From: Rana temporaria
Taxonomy: Eukaryota > Chordata > Amphibia > Anura > Ranidae
DNA length: 64,000 nt
NCBI RefSeq assembly: GCF_905171775.1
Contig: NC_053491.1
Coordinates: 337,273,841 to 337,337,840 of the forward strand
Reading direction: 5' to 3'
In this document: positions 11,801 through 20,694 of the stretch, one piece after another
Layout of the letters: the number at the start of each line of letters is the position of its first letter
How positions within the stretch are numbered: position 1 is the first letter of the stretch
Notes under the pieces: generated by a model
What the model saw: the letters and a program-made list of their open reading frames with translations, nothing else
The model's database searches: none
Told to the model about the DNA's origin: nothing
Translations under genes and position numbers: made by a program

Positions 11801-14800
11801 GGAGGAATGGTGCCCCAACGTTAGTGTCAGTGGGAGGAATGGTGCCCCAACGTTAGTGTCAGTGGGAGGAATGGTGCCCCAACGTTAGTGTCAGTGGGAG
11901 GAATGGTGCCCCAACGTTAGTGTCAGTGGGAGGAATGGTGCCCCAACGTTAGTGTCAGTGGGAGGAATGGTGCCCCAACGTTAGTGTCAGTGGGAGGAAT
12001 GGTGCCCCAACGTTAGTGTCAGTGGGAGGAATGGTGCCCCAACGTTAGTGTCAGTGGGAGGAATGGTGCCCCAACGTTAGTGTCAGTGGGAGGAATGGTG
12101 CCCCAACGTTAGTGTCAGTGGGAGGAATGGTGCCCCAACGTTAGTGTCAGTGGGAGGAATGGTGCCCCAACGTTAGTGTCAGTGGGAGGAATGGTGCCCC
12201 AACGTTAGTGTCAGTGGGAGGAATGGTGCCCCAACGTTAGTGTCAGTGGGAGGAATGGTGCCCCAACGTTAGTGTCAGTGGGAGGAATGGTGCCCCAACG
12301 TTAGTGTCAGTGGGAGGAATGGTGCCCCAACGTTAGTGTCAGTGGGAGGAATGGTGCCCCAACGTTAGTGTCAGTGGGAGGAATGGTGCCCCAACGTTAG
12401 TGTCAGTGGGAGGAATGGTGCCCCAACGTTAGTGTCAGTGGGAGGAATGGTGCCCCAACGTTAGTGTCAGTGGGAGGAATGGTGCCCCAACGTTAGTGTC
12501 AGTGGGAGGAATGGTGCCCCAACGTTAGTGTCAGTGGGAGGAATGGTGCCCCAACGTTAGTGTCAGTGGGAGGAATGGTGCCCCAACGTTAGTGTCAGTG
12601 GGAGGAATGGTGCCCCAACGTTAGTGTCAGTGGGAGGAATGGTGCCCCAACGTTAGTGTCAGTGGGAGGAATGGTGCCCCAACGTTAGTGTCAGTGGGAG
12701 GAATGGTGCCCCAACGTTAGTGTCAGTGGGAGGAATGGTGCCCCAACGTTAGTGTCAGTGGGAGGAATGGTGCCCCAACGTTAGTGTCAGTGGGAGGAAT
12801 GGTGCCCCAACGTTAGTGTCAGTGGGAGGAATGGTGCCCCAACGTTAGTGTCAGTGGGAGGAATGGTGCCCCAACGTTAGTGTCAGTGGGAGGAATGGTG
12901 CCCCAACGTTAGTGTCAGTGGGAGGAATGGTGCCCCAACGTTAGTGTCAGTGGGAGGAATGGTGCCCCAACGTTAGTGTCAGTGGGAGGAATGGTGCCCC
13001 AACGTTAGTGTCAGTGGGAGGAATGGTGCCCCAACGTTAGTGTCAGTGGGAGGAATGGTGCCCCAACGTTAGTGTCAGTGGGAGGAATGGTGCCCCAACG
13101 TTAGTGTCAGTGGGAGGAATGGTGCCCCAACGTTAGTGTCAGTGGGAGGAATGGTGCCCCAACGTTAGTGTCAGTGGGAGGAATGGTGCCCCAACGCTAG
13201 TGTCAGTGGGAGGAATGGTGCCCCAACGTTAGTGTCAGTGGGAGGAATGGTGCCCCAACGTTAGTGTCAGTGGGAGGAATGGTGCCCCAACGTTAGTGTC
13301 AGTGGGAGGAATGGTGCCCCAACGTTAGTGTCAGTGGGAGGAATGGTGCCCCAACGTTAGTGTCAGTGGGAGGAATGGTGCCCCAACGTTAGTGTCAGTG
13401 GGAGGAATGGTGCCCCAACGTTGGTGTCAGTGGGAGGAATGGTGCCCCAACGTTGGTGTCAGTGGGAGGAATGGTGCCCCAACGTTGGTGTCAGTGGGAG
13501 GAATGGTGCCCCAACGTTGGTGTCAGTGGGAGGAATGGTGCCCCAACGTTGGTGTCAGTGGGAGGAATGGTGCCCCAACGTTGGTGTCAGTGGGAGGAAT
13601 GGTGCCCCAACGTTGGTGTCAGTGGGAGGAATGGTGCCCCAACGTTGGTGTCAGTGGGAGGAATGGTGCCCCAACGTTGGTGTCAGAGGGAGGAATGGTG
13701 CCCCAACGTTGGTGTCAGTGGGAGGAATGGTGCCCCAACGTTGGTGTCAGTGGGAGGAATGGTGCCCCAACGTTGGTGTCAGTGGGAGGAATGGTGCCCC
13801 AACGTTGGTGTCAGTGGGAGGAATGGTGCCCCAACGTTGGTGTCAGTGGGAGGAATGGTGCCCCAACGCTGGTGTCAGTGGGAGGAATGGTGCCCCAACG
13901 CTGGTGTCAGTGGGAGGAATGGTGCCCCAACGCTGGTGTCAGTGGGAGGAATGGTGCCCCAACGCTGGTGTCAGTGGGAGGAATGGTGCCCCAACGCTAG
14001 TGTCAGTGGGAGGAATGGTGCCCCAACGCTAGTGTCAGTGGGAGGAATGGTGCCCCAACGCTAGTGTCAGTGGGAGGAATGGTGCCCCAACGCTAGTGTC
14101 AGTGGGAGGGATGGTGCCCCAACGCTAGTGTCAGTGGGAGGAATGGTGCCCCAACGCTAGTGTCAGTGGGAGGAATGGTGCCCCAACGCTAGTGTCAGTG
14201 GGAGGAATGGTGCCCCAACGCTAGTGTCAGTGGGAGGAATGGTGCCCCAACGCTAGTGTCAGTGGGAGGAATGGTGCCCCAACGCTAGTGTCAGTGGGAG
14301 GAATGGTGCCCCAACGCTAGTGTCAGTGGGAGGAATGGTGCCCCAACGCTAGTGTCAGTGGGAGGAATGGTGCCCCAACGCTAGTGTCAGTGGGAGGAAT
14401 GGTGCCCCAACGCTAGTGTCAGTGGGAGGAATGGTGCCCCAACGCTAGTGTCAGTGGGAGGAATGGTGCCCCAACGCTAGTGTCAGTGGGAGGAATGGTG
14501 CCCCAACGCTAGTGTCAGTGGGAGGAATGGTGCCCCAACGCTAGTGTCAGTGGGAGGAATGGTGCCCCAACGCTAGTGTCAGTGGGAGGAATGGTGCCCC
14601 AACGCTAGTGTCAGTGGGAGGAATGGTGCCCCAACGCTAGTGTCAGTGGGAGGAATGGTGCCCCAACGCTAGTGTCAGTGGGAGGAATGGTGCCCCAACG
14701 CTAGTGTCAGTGGGAGGAATGGTGCCCCAACGCTAGTGTCAGTGGGAGGAATGGTGCCCCAACGCTAGTGTCAGTGGGAGGAATGGTGCCCCAACGCTAG

Positions 14801-17499
14801 TGTCAGTGGGAGGAATGGTGCCCCAACGCTAGTGTCAGTGGGAGGAATGGTGCCCCAACGCTAGTGTCAGTGGGAGGAATGGTGCCCCAACGCTAGTGTC
14901 AGTGGGAGGAATGGTGCCCCAACGCTAGTGTCAGTGGGAGGAATGGTGCCCCAACGCTAGTGTCAGTGGGAGGAATGGTGCCCCAACGCTAGTGTCAGTG
15001 GGAGGAATGGTGCCCCAACGCTAGTGTCAGTGGGAGGAATGGTGCCCCAACGCTAGTGTCAGTGGGAGGAATGGTGCCCCAACGCTAGTGTCAGTGGGAG
15101 GAATGGTGCCCCAACGCTAGTGTCAGTGGGAGGAATGGTGCCCCAACGCTAGTGTCAGTGGGAGGAATGGTGCCCCAACGCTAGTGTCAGTGGGAGGAAT
15201 GGTGCCCCAACGCTAGTGTCAGTGGGAGGAATGGTGCCCCAACGCTAGTGTCAGTGGGAGGAATGGTGCCCCAACGCTAGTGTCAGTGGGAGGAATGGTG
15301 CCCCAACGCTAGTGTCAGTGGGAGGAATGGTGCCCCAACGCTAGTGTCAGTGGGAGGAATGGTGCCCCAACGCTAGTGTCAGTGGGAGGAATGGTGCCCC
15401 AACGCTAGTGTCAGTGGGAGGAATGGTGCCCCAACGCTAGTGTCAGTGGGAGGAATGGTGCCCCAACGCTAGTGTCAGTGGGAGGAATGGTGCCCCAACG
15501 CTAGTGTCAGTGGGAGGAATGGTGCCCCAACGCTAGTGTCAGTGGGAGGAATGGTGCCCCAACGCTAGTGTCAGTGGGAGGAATGGTGCCCCAACGCTAG
15601 TGTCAGTGGGAGGAATGGTGCCCCAACGCTAGTGTCAGTGGGAGGAATGGTGCCCCAACGCTAGTGTCAGTGGGAGGAATGGTGCCCCAACGCTAGTGTC
15701 AGTGGGAGGAATGGTGCCCCAACGCTAGTGTCAGTGGGAGGAATGGTGCCCCAACGTTAGTGTCAGTGGGAGGAATGGTGCCCCAACGTTAGTGTCAGTG
15801 GGAGGAATGGTGCCCCAACGTTAGGGTCAGTGGGAGGAATAATGCCTCAGTGCAGCAGGAGGTATAGTGCCACAAGGGCTAGCAAAGGGCACATCCGGCC
15901 TCCAGCCAGTAGTTTGGAGATCACTGGTATAGAGGAACAAAAAAAAAAAACATTTACTTACCAGACCTTATCCCCCCTTCCTGCAGCTAGACTGGTCCGC
16001 ACAGCTTCCACTCCTTCATGCTCCAGCAGCCTAGTGTCCCGACATCATCAAGGCCCGAAGAACCCAAGCAGCACCCATAGCCTAGCAATAGAAATGATGA
16101 GGCCAAGGAACAGTTCACCACTGAAGCATGGGTGAGGGCCTTCTGCTGGTGGAAATGTAAATTCATACCAGACCCTTATCCAAACCCTTGTTAAAGGGGG
16201 CTTCCAGAGTCCGATAAGCCCCCTGCCTGCAGACCCCCACAACCACAGCCCAGAATTGTGGAACCTGCTGACAGTCGATGAGCCATCCGTTGTTAAGGAC
16301 GCAGCGGCCAGCTTCCCGAAACGCTCGTTTAGCAACCAGCTATTTTGGGGGGATACCACGCTGTTTTTTTTTTTTTTTTTTTTTATTGACAGCAAGGTTA
16401 TTTTTTTTTTTCATTCAGCTGACAGCGGGAAGCCCACTGACAGCCGATGACTCATCGGTTGTTAAGGGTGCCGCAGCCAGCTTTTTCAGCCCGCTCCCTA
16501 AAGAGGAGTTCAGCCACCAAAAAATTTAAAGTCAGCAGCTACAAATACTGTAGCTGCTGACTTTTAATACTAGGACACTTACCGATCCGTCGATCCCGCG
16601 GTGTCAGCACCCCAGACAATTTTCCAGAAACTGCCAGCGAAGCCTTTCGGCTTCATAGGCGGTTGCCTACTGCGCATGCGCGCTGCACTTTCTGACTGGC
16701 CCGGCGGCGGAGGAATGAGGGGGGGCCCCAGAGGTCGCGGCAGCACAGTTTCTCGGAAGTGGGCGACGGGTACCTGTCAAAAAGAGGTACCCGCTCCCCC
16801 CTGAAACGTGCCAATTGTGGAGGGGGTGAGGAGGCCGTTTACTGAGGGCTTAGAATGCACTGTGCTGTATGCCAGGGCCAGGCAAATTTGGGTGTTCCCC
16901 AAATGGGTGAACAGGAGATGATTGGACAGAACTTTTGCTCAGCCCAAACCGTTTGCCTAACTCTATTGGCCATGAGAGTTCTTGTATCCCTGTGCTGACA
17001 GACAGGTGTAAGCCATGTTGTGATGTATGTTGTGTCCCTCCACCTACACAGGGGGCGCTGCTGAGACTTGTAGTCCCCCCACATGGCTGCACTCACGTGG
17101 CATGCGGGTCAGCACGTTTTTGGGGGGCTTCCTTCTCCTTCTAGGGGGTCTGTCCTCCTCCTCCGGCTTGATCACCATCAGCTTCTTCAGCCTCTCCACC
17201 CTGTCGGGGTCCGGCGCCGGTTTCCTCCCCTTTTTGCCCGTTTTCTTCGTCCCCGCCGCCCGTGCCCGTCCCCGTCCCCGGCCGCCCCCTTGCAGGAAGC
17301 TCTCATACTCGGCCAGGTTGTTGAAGCATCGGACTTCGGGGAAAGGGAGCGGGGTGCGGGAGGAGTACAGGGCCAGCAGGGGGTCAAAGGAATTGGAGCT
17401 GACATCCAGACAGCTGTCCGGTACATCGTCTTCATCCCCGGACACCGGATCACCAGAGACCCCGGCCTGGGCCTGACCCGCCGGAGCTTCCCGCTCCAT
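3466..17499 (-). CDS. LSM11: LSM11, U7 snRNP Sm-like protein (5' three exons; last exon outside window)
   Basis: Three exons, joined 17499-17097, 7667-7528 and 3549-3466, give 209 codons in one frame. Lsm11 replaces an SmD subunit in the U7 snRNP ring, which with Lsm10 directs cleavage of replication-dependent histone pre-mRNAs in the nucleus; its N-terminal arm recruits FLASH in known vertebrate proteins. Visible hallmarks are the N-terminal block LDVSSNSFDPLLALY, the CFNNLAEYESFL block, a Gly/Arg-rich linker, the NVLTRMP motif, and an Sm1 fold containing VNVHIRTFKGLRGVCSG, FDKFWNM and DVDETYRKPVFGKA. All three junctions have GT-AG sites and matching phases (1, then 0). The human protein is about 360 residues; the missing C-terminal part (inserted spacer plus Sm2) is not found between 1 and 3465 and should be to the left of the window. 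Identification is by recognition of the conserved protein, not by a search. Confidence 0.95.
4421..4483. repeat. (AT)n microsatellite
   Basis: About 60 bp of uninterrupted AT dinucleotides. It is also the target of the adjacent hAT insertion. Confidence 0.95.
4484..5251. mobile_element. hAT-type element with TAGGGCTGT ends
   Basis: Ends TAGGGCTGTGCAAATTA and TAACAGCCCTA are inverted. Subterminal AATTAATCGATTAATC-type motifs occur at both ends (about 4508 and 5180-5218). Flanking ATATATAT on both sides fits an 8-bp duplication but is uninformative inside an AT tract. Short open frames inside show no transposase motif. Confidence 0.75.
5574..6380. mobile_element. hAT-type MITE with TAGAGGTCGACC ends and perfect 8-bp TSD
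   Basis: Inverted ends TAGAGGTCGACCGATAT and ATATCGGTCAACCTCTA. The 8 bases CCAAAAAT stand at 5566-5573 and again at 6381-6388. Subterminal motifs with CCGAT/ATCGG recur at both ends. Inside, an internal palindrome around an (AT)n core (5707-5900) has arms of about 65 bp. No transposase is seen. Confidence 0.92.
5783..5836. repeat. (AT)n microsatellite at the centre of a palindrome
   Basis: Pure AT run flanked by inverted arms ACTTTACTGTTTA / CTAAACAGTAAAGT and AACAGGTAAT / ATTACCTGTT. It can extrude as a hairpin. Confidence 0.9.
6891..7527. other. LSM11 intron 2 sequence, nothing recognised
   Basis: AT-rich intronic sequence. At 7190-7450 there is a less AT-rich patch with a weak open frame on the plus strand and no recognisable protein. 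No repeat end or RNA gene was seen. Confidence 0.5.
7528..7667 (-). CDS. LSM11: LSM11 exon 2 (first part of Sm1)
   Basis: 140 bases. The acceptor is TTTTGTATTTCAG just above 7667 and the donor GTACTC lies just below 7528. With the C carried from exon 1 it reads L-HEYGPLGMLYRCVQ, then VNVHIRTFKGLRGVCSG and FVVAFDKFWNM. This is the beta1-beta3 core of the Sm1 motif, with the G-x-C/V-x-G turn and the invariant-type D/N region that contacts RNA in Sm rings. The exon ends in phase 0 after ATG. Confidence 0.96.
8093..8592 (-). mobile_element. hAT MITE with internal 32-bp repeats and perfect TSD
   Basis: Ends CAGTGGTCTCTGAACT and AGTTTGGAGACCCCCTA are inverted. GTCTAGGG is duplicated at 8085-8092 and 8593-8600. 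The interior (about 8166-8470) is nine to ten units of a 32-bp repeat (CCACTGACACCAACAATGGG core), the reverse complement of the unit in the large array next door. One unit is shortened. Open frames over it are repeat artefacts. Confidence 0.93.
8601..15925 (+). mobile_element. Same hAT MITE family in inverse orientation, enlarged by a giant minisatellite
   Basis: Left end CATGGGTCTCCAAACAC at 8601 and right end GTTTGGAGATCACTG at 15925 are inverted and match the family termini. The flanking octamers GTCTAGGG (8593-8600) and GTATAGAG (15926-15933) agree at six of eight bases, consistent with an aged duplication. Subterminal TTGGGGGGCTG and the GCTAGCAAAGGGCACATCCG stretch match the 8093 copy in reverse. 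It sits in LSM11 intron 1. Confidence 0.85.
8764..15835 (+). repeat. 32-bp minisatellite, 221 units in perfect register
   Basis: Unit GGAATGGTGCCCCAACG + [T/C]T[A/G]GTGTCAGTGGGA. The first unit starts at 8764 and the last at 15804, exactly 220 x 32 bp apart, so no net indel is present. Variant blocks: one CTGG unit; 144 units at 8796-13403 of type TTAG (one CTAG exception at 13180); 14 units at 13404-13851 of type TTGG; four CTGG units to 13979; 55 CTAG units to 15739; then three TTAG-like units. Isolated substitutions occur near 13687 and 14109. Since 32 is not a multiple of 3, blocks lacking TAG are open in all three frames, which gives spurious 202-203 residue frames. Confidence 0.98.
15934..16500. 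repeat. Fragments of unclassified repeats in LSM11 intron 1
   Basis: 16140-16260 matches part of the fold-back family seen at 52.0-53.9 kb (GATAAGCCCCCTGCCTGCAG, CCCCCACAACCAC). 16265-16500 holds two related halves around long T runs (GAGCCATCCGTTGTTAAGG and GACTCATCGGTTGTTAAGG). No coding sequence. Confidence 0.55.
16500..16830. repeat. MITE family C copy (TTAAAG type), similar to 54610-54990
   Basis: AGTCAGCAGCTACAAATACT followed by GTAGCTGCTGACTTTTAAT and GGACACTTACC recurs at 54.6 kb in similar form. It is GC-rich in the second half, with the motif TGCGCATGCGC. It lies between the giant array and exon 1 of LSM11. Confidence 0.65.
17097..17499 (-). CDS. LSM11: LSM11 exon 1 (start codon exon)
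   Basis: 403 coding bases, 134 codons plus one base. The start is the ATG at 17499-17497 followed by EREAPAGQ, with G at +4. Residues about 22-46 are acidic and then carry the conserved DVSSNSFDPLLALY segment; CFNNLAEYESFL follows, then GGGRGRGRARA, then the basic stretch RRRRKPPKNVLTRMP, which resembles a nuclear localisation signal. The exon ends after ATG CCA C at a strong donor GTGAGT (17096-17091). Base composition is GC-rich and CpG-dense, unlike the flanking repeats, as expected for a promoter-proximal exon. The frame remains open past the donor, but the conserved protein continues only through exon 2. Confidence 0.95.
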
Positions 17500-17867
17500 G
17501 TGTGCAGTACCGAAAAGCGGACACTAGATGGCAGCATCACACCGCACAGCCGTCACTGCCTCTGCTGGCCTTTAAAGAACTTTTCTGATAGATACATAGA
17601 GGGCGCTAGTGCTCACTACCCAAGTTTAACCACTTCCATACTGGGCCTATTCTGGCACTCCTCTCCTACATGCAAAAATCATATTTTTTTTGCTTGAAAA
17701 TTACTCAGACCCCCCAAACACTATATATGTTTTTTTAGCAGACACCCTAGGAAATAAAATTTCGGTCATTGCAACTTTTTATCTCGCATGGTATTTGCGC
17801 AATCATTTTTCAAACGCCTTTTTTTTGGGGAAAAAACAGTTTAGTGAATTAAAAAATAACAAAACAG
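17440..17867 (-). repeat. Left arm of inverted duplication (LSM11 promoter + first codons + part of a transposon)
   Basis: Reads in reverse complement almost identically to 19298-19735, by eye about nine in ten bases, with small indels. It holds the first 20 or so LSM11 codons, the 5' UTR, the upstream stretch, and the outer end of a TTAA element. The shared sequence stops at GGGGATG in both copies. Confidence 0.9.
17500..17625 (-). promoter_or_regulatory. LSM11: LSM11 5' UTR and proximal promoter (CpG-rich, TATA-less)
   Basis: Short unique stretch between the LSM11 start codon and a TTAA-flanked transposon whose end lies 127 bp upstream. No TATA box is seen at a sensible distance. The exon side is CpG-dense. 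The same stretch is repeated in inverted orientation at about 19536-19667, so both copies carry the putative promoter. The transcription start is not determined. Confidence 0.55.
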
Positions 17868-18788
17868 TCAAGAGCTCTAACATTTGCAGCGATACCTCAC
17901 ATGTGTGGCTTGAACACCGTTTTCATATGTGGGCGGGACTTGCGTGTGCGTTCGCTTCTGCATGCGAGCACACGAGGACAGGGGCGCTTTAAAAATATAT
18001 ATATATTTTATTGTTCACTTTACTTTACTTTATTTTAGTTTGACACGTTTTTCCGCAAAAAATAAAAACATCTGATCACTTTTATTCCTATTACAGGGAA
18101 TGTAAACATCCATTGTATTAGGAATATTGCATGACAGGTCCTCTTTACAGTGAGATATGGGGTCAATAAGACCCCATATCTCACTTCTAGGCTGGGAAGC
18201 AGAGTATTGCGGGGCATTGCAGAGTATTGCGGGGCATTGCAGAGTATTGCGGGGCATTGCAGAGTATTGCGGGGCATTGCAGAGTATTGCGGGGCATTGC
18301 AGAGTATTGCGGGGCATTGCAGAGTATTGCGGGGTATTGCAGAGTATTGTGGGGTATTGCAGAGTATTGTGGGGTTTTGCAGAGTATTGTGGGGTATTGC
18401 ACAATATGCGTATGGAGCAGAGTATTGTTAGTATGGGGCAGGGATGGATGGCTGGATCTGTGACTGCATTTGTCACAGATCCAGCCCACAGCACTAGTGC
18501 TGCATCCGCTCTCTCCCCTCTCCTCTCACACTGTACCGTTCGGTACAGAGAGGGGAGGGAGAAACCGGCGTCATCACATGACGCCGATTTGTTTACAAGT
18601 GATCGCTCAGTCATTGGCTATCAGCGGCGATTTACCGTGATCCATGATGCGCCGGGTCCCGAGGACCCGGCGGTCACGGACATTCCCAGGGGGCGCACGG
18701 GAGCGCGATTCTGGGAGGACGTCCTCCCAGAGTTAAGGAACCGCCTTGTAGACGTCTTTCGTCTATAGGGCGGTGATTAAGTGGTTAA
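17626..18788. mobile_element. TTAA-flanked element family B, complete
   Basis: Begins TTAACCACTTCCATACTGGG and ends GATTAAGTGGTTAA, with TTAA at 17626-17629 and 18785-18788. It includes AATACCATGCGAGATAAAAA-like sequence in reverse, the GACAGGTCCTCTTTACAG block, a 20-bp minisatellite and a GC-rich end (GGGTCCCGAGGACCCGGCGG). No transposase; non-autonomous. TTAA targets fit piggyBac or Kolobok mobilisation; which one is not decided by the sequence. Confidence 0.88.
18195..18400. repeat. 20-bp minisatellite inside family B element
   Basis: About ten tandem copies of GCAGAGTATTGCGGGGCATT. The later copies drift to GTATTG/TGTGGGG types. Open frames on both strands here are by-products of the repeat. 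Confidence 0.95.
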
Positions 18789-18930
18789 CCTTTAAAATTA
18801 GCACTTTTGATTTTTCATGTTCTTGTCCCATAGACTTTAACGGTGTTTGCATGTTCGAACTAATTTTTTGCCTGTTCGCATGTTCTGGATGCGAACCGAA
18901 CCGGGGGGGGGGGGGTGTTCGGCCCATCCC
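18789..18930. repeat. Fragment of fold-back family with GTTCG motifs
   Basis: CCCATAGACTTTAACGGTGT, repeated GTTCG and the end GTTCGGCCCATCCCTA are related in reverse to the 51718-51860 stretch (AGGGATGAGCGACTCGAAC, AAAGTCTATGGG). Contains a G run at 18903-18915. Confidence 0.7.
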
Positions 18931-19090
18931 TACTTGTAATATTGTGCGCATGCAGTGCCAAAAAAAGTAATGTGAACTTTTAGGTCCATTGCTGTGCATG
19001 ACAGCCTGTTCATAGCTTTAGAGGTCTTAACACAAAATAATTTAATATGTGATGTAGAGAAGGGTTAAACCCTGTTTATGTTGCCTTAGG

Positions 19091-19202
19091 GCAGTGATGG
19101 TGAACCGTGGCAACCCAGATGTTTTGGAACTACATTTGCCATGATGCTCAACTACACTGCAGAGTCCATGAGCATCATGGCAAATGTAGTTCCAAAACAT
19201 CT
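19091..19202. mobile_element. Palindromic hAT-like MITE fragment
   Basis: GGCAGTGATGGTGAACCGTG start, then inverted halves TTTTGGAACTACATTTGCCA and TGGCAAATGTAGTTCCAAAA. The right terminus is cut off where family B sequence begins (about 19203). Confidence 0.75.
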
Positions 19203-19535
19203 TTGGTGCGTAATTTTAAAGCGTGACATGTTGGGTATCTATTTACTCGGCGTAACATAATCTTTCACATTATACAAAAAAATTGGGCTAACTTTACTGT
19301 TTTGTTATTTTTTAATTCACTAAACCGTTTTTTTCCCAAAAAATGGCGTTTGAAAAATAATTGCGCAAATACCATGCGAGATAAAAAGTTGCAATGACCG
19401 CCATTTTATTTCCTAGGGTGTCTGCTAAAAAACATATATAGTGTTTGGGGGGTCTTAGTAATTTTCAAGCAAAAAAAATATTATTTTTGCATGTAGGAGG
19501 GGTGTGCCAGAATAGGCCTGGTATGGAAGTGTTTA
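19203..19535. mobile_element. Partial family B element within the inverted duplication
   Basis: AATTTTAAAGCGTGACATG through GGAAGTGTTTAAAC is the terminal portion of family B, in inverse orientation to 17626-18788. The canonical TTAACCACTT end is degraded to GTTTAAAC. Confidence 0.75.
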
Positions 19536-19735
19536 AACCTGGGTAGTGAGCACTAGCGCCCTCTATGTATCTATCAAAGTTCTTTAAAAGCCAGCAGAAG
19601 CAGTGACTATGTGACGGCTGTGCAGTGTGATGCTGCCATCTAGTGTCCGCTTTTCGGTACTGCACACATGGAGCGGGAAGCTCCGGCGGGTCAGGCCCAT
19701 TCCGGGGTCTCTGGTGATCCGGTGTCCGGGGATGT
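19298..19735 (+). repeat. Right arm of inverted duplication of the LSM11 5' region
   Basis: Plus-strand copy of the minus-strand sequence 17867-17440. It begins in the transposon part (CTGTTTTGTTATTTTTTAAT), passes through the junction near TAGTGAGCACTAGCGCC, the 5' UTR and ATGGAGCGGGAAGCTCC, and loses identity after GGGGATG at about 19736. The 1.4-kb spacer holds the rest of the TTAA element, a fold-back fragment and a hAT MITE fragment. Confidence 0.9.
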
Positions 19736-19809
19736 CGACATCCCAATGGAGCCAACGGCGGAAATAATCACCACAAATTCTGGTCTAACTGTACACCCCT
19801 CAGAGGCAG
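19668..19809 (+). CDS. Candidate chimeric first exon starting with duplicated LSM11 codons
   Basis: The ATG at 19668 opens 47 codons plus one base with no stop, ending at AGGCAG/GTAAAGT, a good donor. Codons 1-22 (MEREAPAGQAHSGVSGDPVS and GD) are the LSM11 start with two changes. Codons 23-47 (VDIPMEPTAEIITTNSGLTV, then HPSEA) are unrelated to LSM11 and I recognise no family. It may be a first exon of a divergent transcript that captured the LSM11 promoter and start, or a promoter-bearing pseudogene fragment. No transcript evidence is available here. Confidence 0.35.
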
Positions 19810-20690
19810 GTAAAGTGACATAAGTTATTATTCTTCAATCATAAGTAAGGTGCTATGCTTATTTACATCGGGGTGGGGTTGCCACCTGTCCAAGATTCAG
19901 TCCACCTGAAACCCGGACACATTATTCAGACCAGGCTGTGACTCCCGAAGTAACTAAGATAGTCATACACAAATCTGTTTCCATCCGGGAGCGACGGGCA
20001 GCTGTTTGGGGGCAGGTTTAACTGAAGGGTATGGTGATAAAGTCAGCAAGAGAAAGTTTGGCAACACCCACTGTGTGCCAAGGTGCACTCTGTGCATTAC
20101 ATTACTACTCTCCTTACGGGACCCAAATGTATCTCAGGTCTTTTATAATCCTATAGTGTTTACGGCAACAATTTTTTTTAATTGGTTCTGCAAAAGTGTT
20201 TGGATATTGCTTGAAGAAAAGGTGGCAAGCCTAATCGGGGGTCATTGCCAAAGGCTGGTGCCAATTGTGGTTTCCCATAGCAACAGATCAGACCTTAGCT
20301 AGCACTAGTTAGTATCATGTTAGAATTTTTTTATCTGGAATGCATTAAAAAATACAAGCACGTGTTTGATTCATTGCTATGGTAACAACTCAAAGGGCCC
20401 TACTGCGAAAGGAAACGGTCCCAGATAGCCAAGCAACTGTCAGGCTGAACAGTAAAGGCTTTACTTTGATCAGTTGTCATGGAAATACCTTTAGAGGCCT
20501 TTGACTGAACCAGTAACTTCTCAGTCTGTGCAGGAATCTAATTATTCATTCTTATAAATGTATCCTGTGCGGGCTTACATCTAAATGATTCTTTATATTT
20601 TCACATAAGTTTATGTACAAGAGGCTTAATTTACAAAGCTAAAACACCAGCATCAAGGTTTATTCAGAGGGGCGCTCAGCATGATGGAGG
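19810..20690. other. No feature recognised
   Basis: Moderately AT-rich sequence following the candidate exon. No repeat termini, RNA gene or protein similarity seen. It would be the start of an intron if the candidate divergent transcript is real. Confidence 0.4.
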
Positions 20691-20694
20691 AGTT

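Noticed and set aside
13392..14064. Three overlapping ~200-residue plus-strand open frames
   Set aside because: They are the same 32-bp repeat read in its rotating frames; they open only where TAG is replaced by TGG. No start, splice or composition evidence for a protein.
8764..15835. CRISPR array
   Set aside because: Units are contiguous with no unique spacers, in a vertebrate intron, inside a hAT MITE.
17083..17697. 204-residue plus-strand frame and 149-residue plus-strand frame
   Set aside because: Antisense shadows of LSM11 exon 1 caused by its GC-rich coding sequence.
18030..18614. 194-residue minus frame and 203-residue plus frame over the 20-bp minisatellite
   Set aside because: Both strands open across the same repeat, which lies inside a non-autonomous TTAA element.
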